The position numbers and the translations under genes were made by a program. A stretch of DNA of 64,000 nucleotides from Mesorhizobium sp. M1B.F.Ca.ET.045.04.1.1 (GTDB taxonomy: Bacteria; Pseudomonadota; Alphaproteobacteria; Rhizobiales; Rhizobiaceae), in contig NZ_CP034448.1 in assembly GCF_003952465.1 (NCBI RefSeq), positions 1-64,000 on the forward strand, in the 5' to 3' direction. Shown here in pieces: positions 63,885-64,000 of this stretch; the first letter of the stretch is position 1; every line of letters begins with the position of its first letter. The notes below the pieces were generated by a model, which saw only the letters and a list, made by a program, of their open reading frames with translations, ran no database searches and was not told where the DNA came from.

Positions 63885-64000
63885 CTATACCGATAGCCGG
63901 CACCTGACGCAAGGGCGTTGTCGGAACGGAACTTTATGCCGCACCCAGATGCCCACCTAGGGTAGGCTTACGATTATGCGCGACTTCTTAAGCTTGGTTA

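Overview
The window is about 64 kb of GC-rich chromosome from an alphaproteobacterium of the order Rhizobiales. It most resembles Mesorhizobium and relatives; this is inferred from gene content and organisation, not from a database search. Pointers are the rhaSTPQUK rhamnose operon, the gbpR-chvE-gguABC sugar locus, a SAM-II riboswitch in front of metZ, the cell-cycle regulator gcrA, class I lysyl-tRNA synthetase, 5-aminolevulinate synthase, and several families of short palindromic intergenic repeats. Coding density is high. No rRNA, prophage, insertion sequence, conjugative genes or CRISPR array was seen, so this is core-like chromosome carrying many small repeats.

Layout. 1-5406: rhamnose uptake and first catabolic steps, genes overlapping by 1-4 bases. 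5684-11424: dadA, galE, hemA, an aminotransferase and mscL. 11750-18760: a symporter-fused hybrid histidine kinase, a TetR/O-methyltransferase divergent pair, an MFS transporter and a NarL-type response regulator that may partner the kinase. 18859-25165: small envelope protein, DUF952-pyrD, a MarR/VOC divergent pair around a perfect operator, a frameshifted MATE exporter, a histone-deacetylase-like amidohydrolase and tRNA-Gly(CCC). 25401-32427: an Arg/Tyr-rich exported protein, then gbpR-chvE-gguABC.

32436-33063 is a nested palindrome in which a small GIY-YIG nuclease gene sits between perfect 67-bp inverted repeats. 33071-41006: dCTP deaminase, riboswitch-metZ, a ceramide-type glycosyltransferase, apaG, and argD-argF-hslO. 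41361-46356: gcrA followed by a heptanucleotide array, corA, phoR-phoU and ppk2. 46443-48844: a quorum-sensing operon (luxR, luxI, crotonase) with an old duplication of the luxR tail and luxI promoter. 49072-55805: orphan binding protein, terB, lysS, nuclease-like protein, S24 repressor and ankyrin protein. 55831-63744: a five-gene beta-oxidation operon preceded by a MerR-family regulator, with similar palindromes in front of both.

Functionally the window joins carbon uptake (rhamnose; ChvE sugars), fatty or branched acyl-CoA oxidation, arginine and methionine synthesis, phosphate sensing with polyphosphate metabolism, and AHL signalling. The most unusual structures are the repeat-flanked GIY-YIG gene (32436-33063), the duplicated luxI promoter (47838-48205), the GANTC cluster in front of gcrA with the repeat array behind it, and the paired MerR-type operators around 63050 and 63875.
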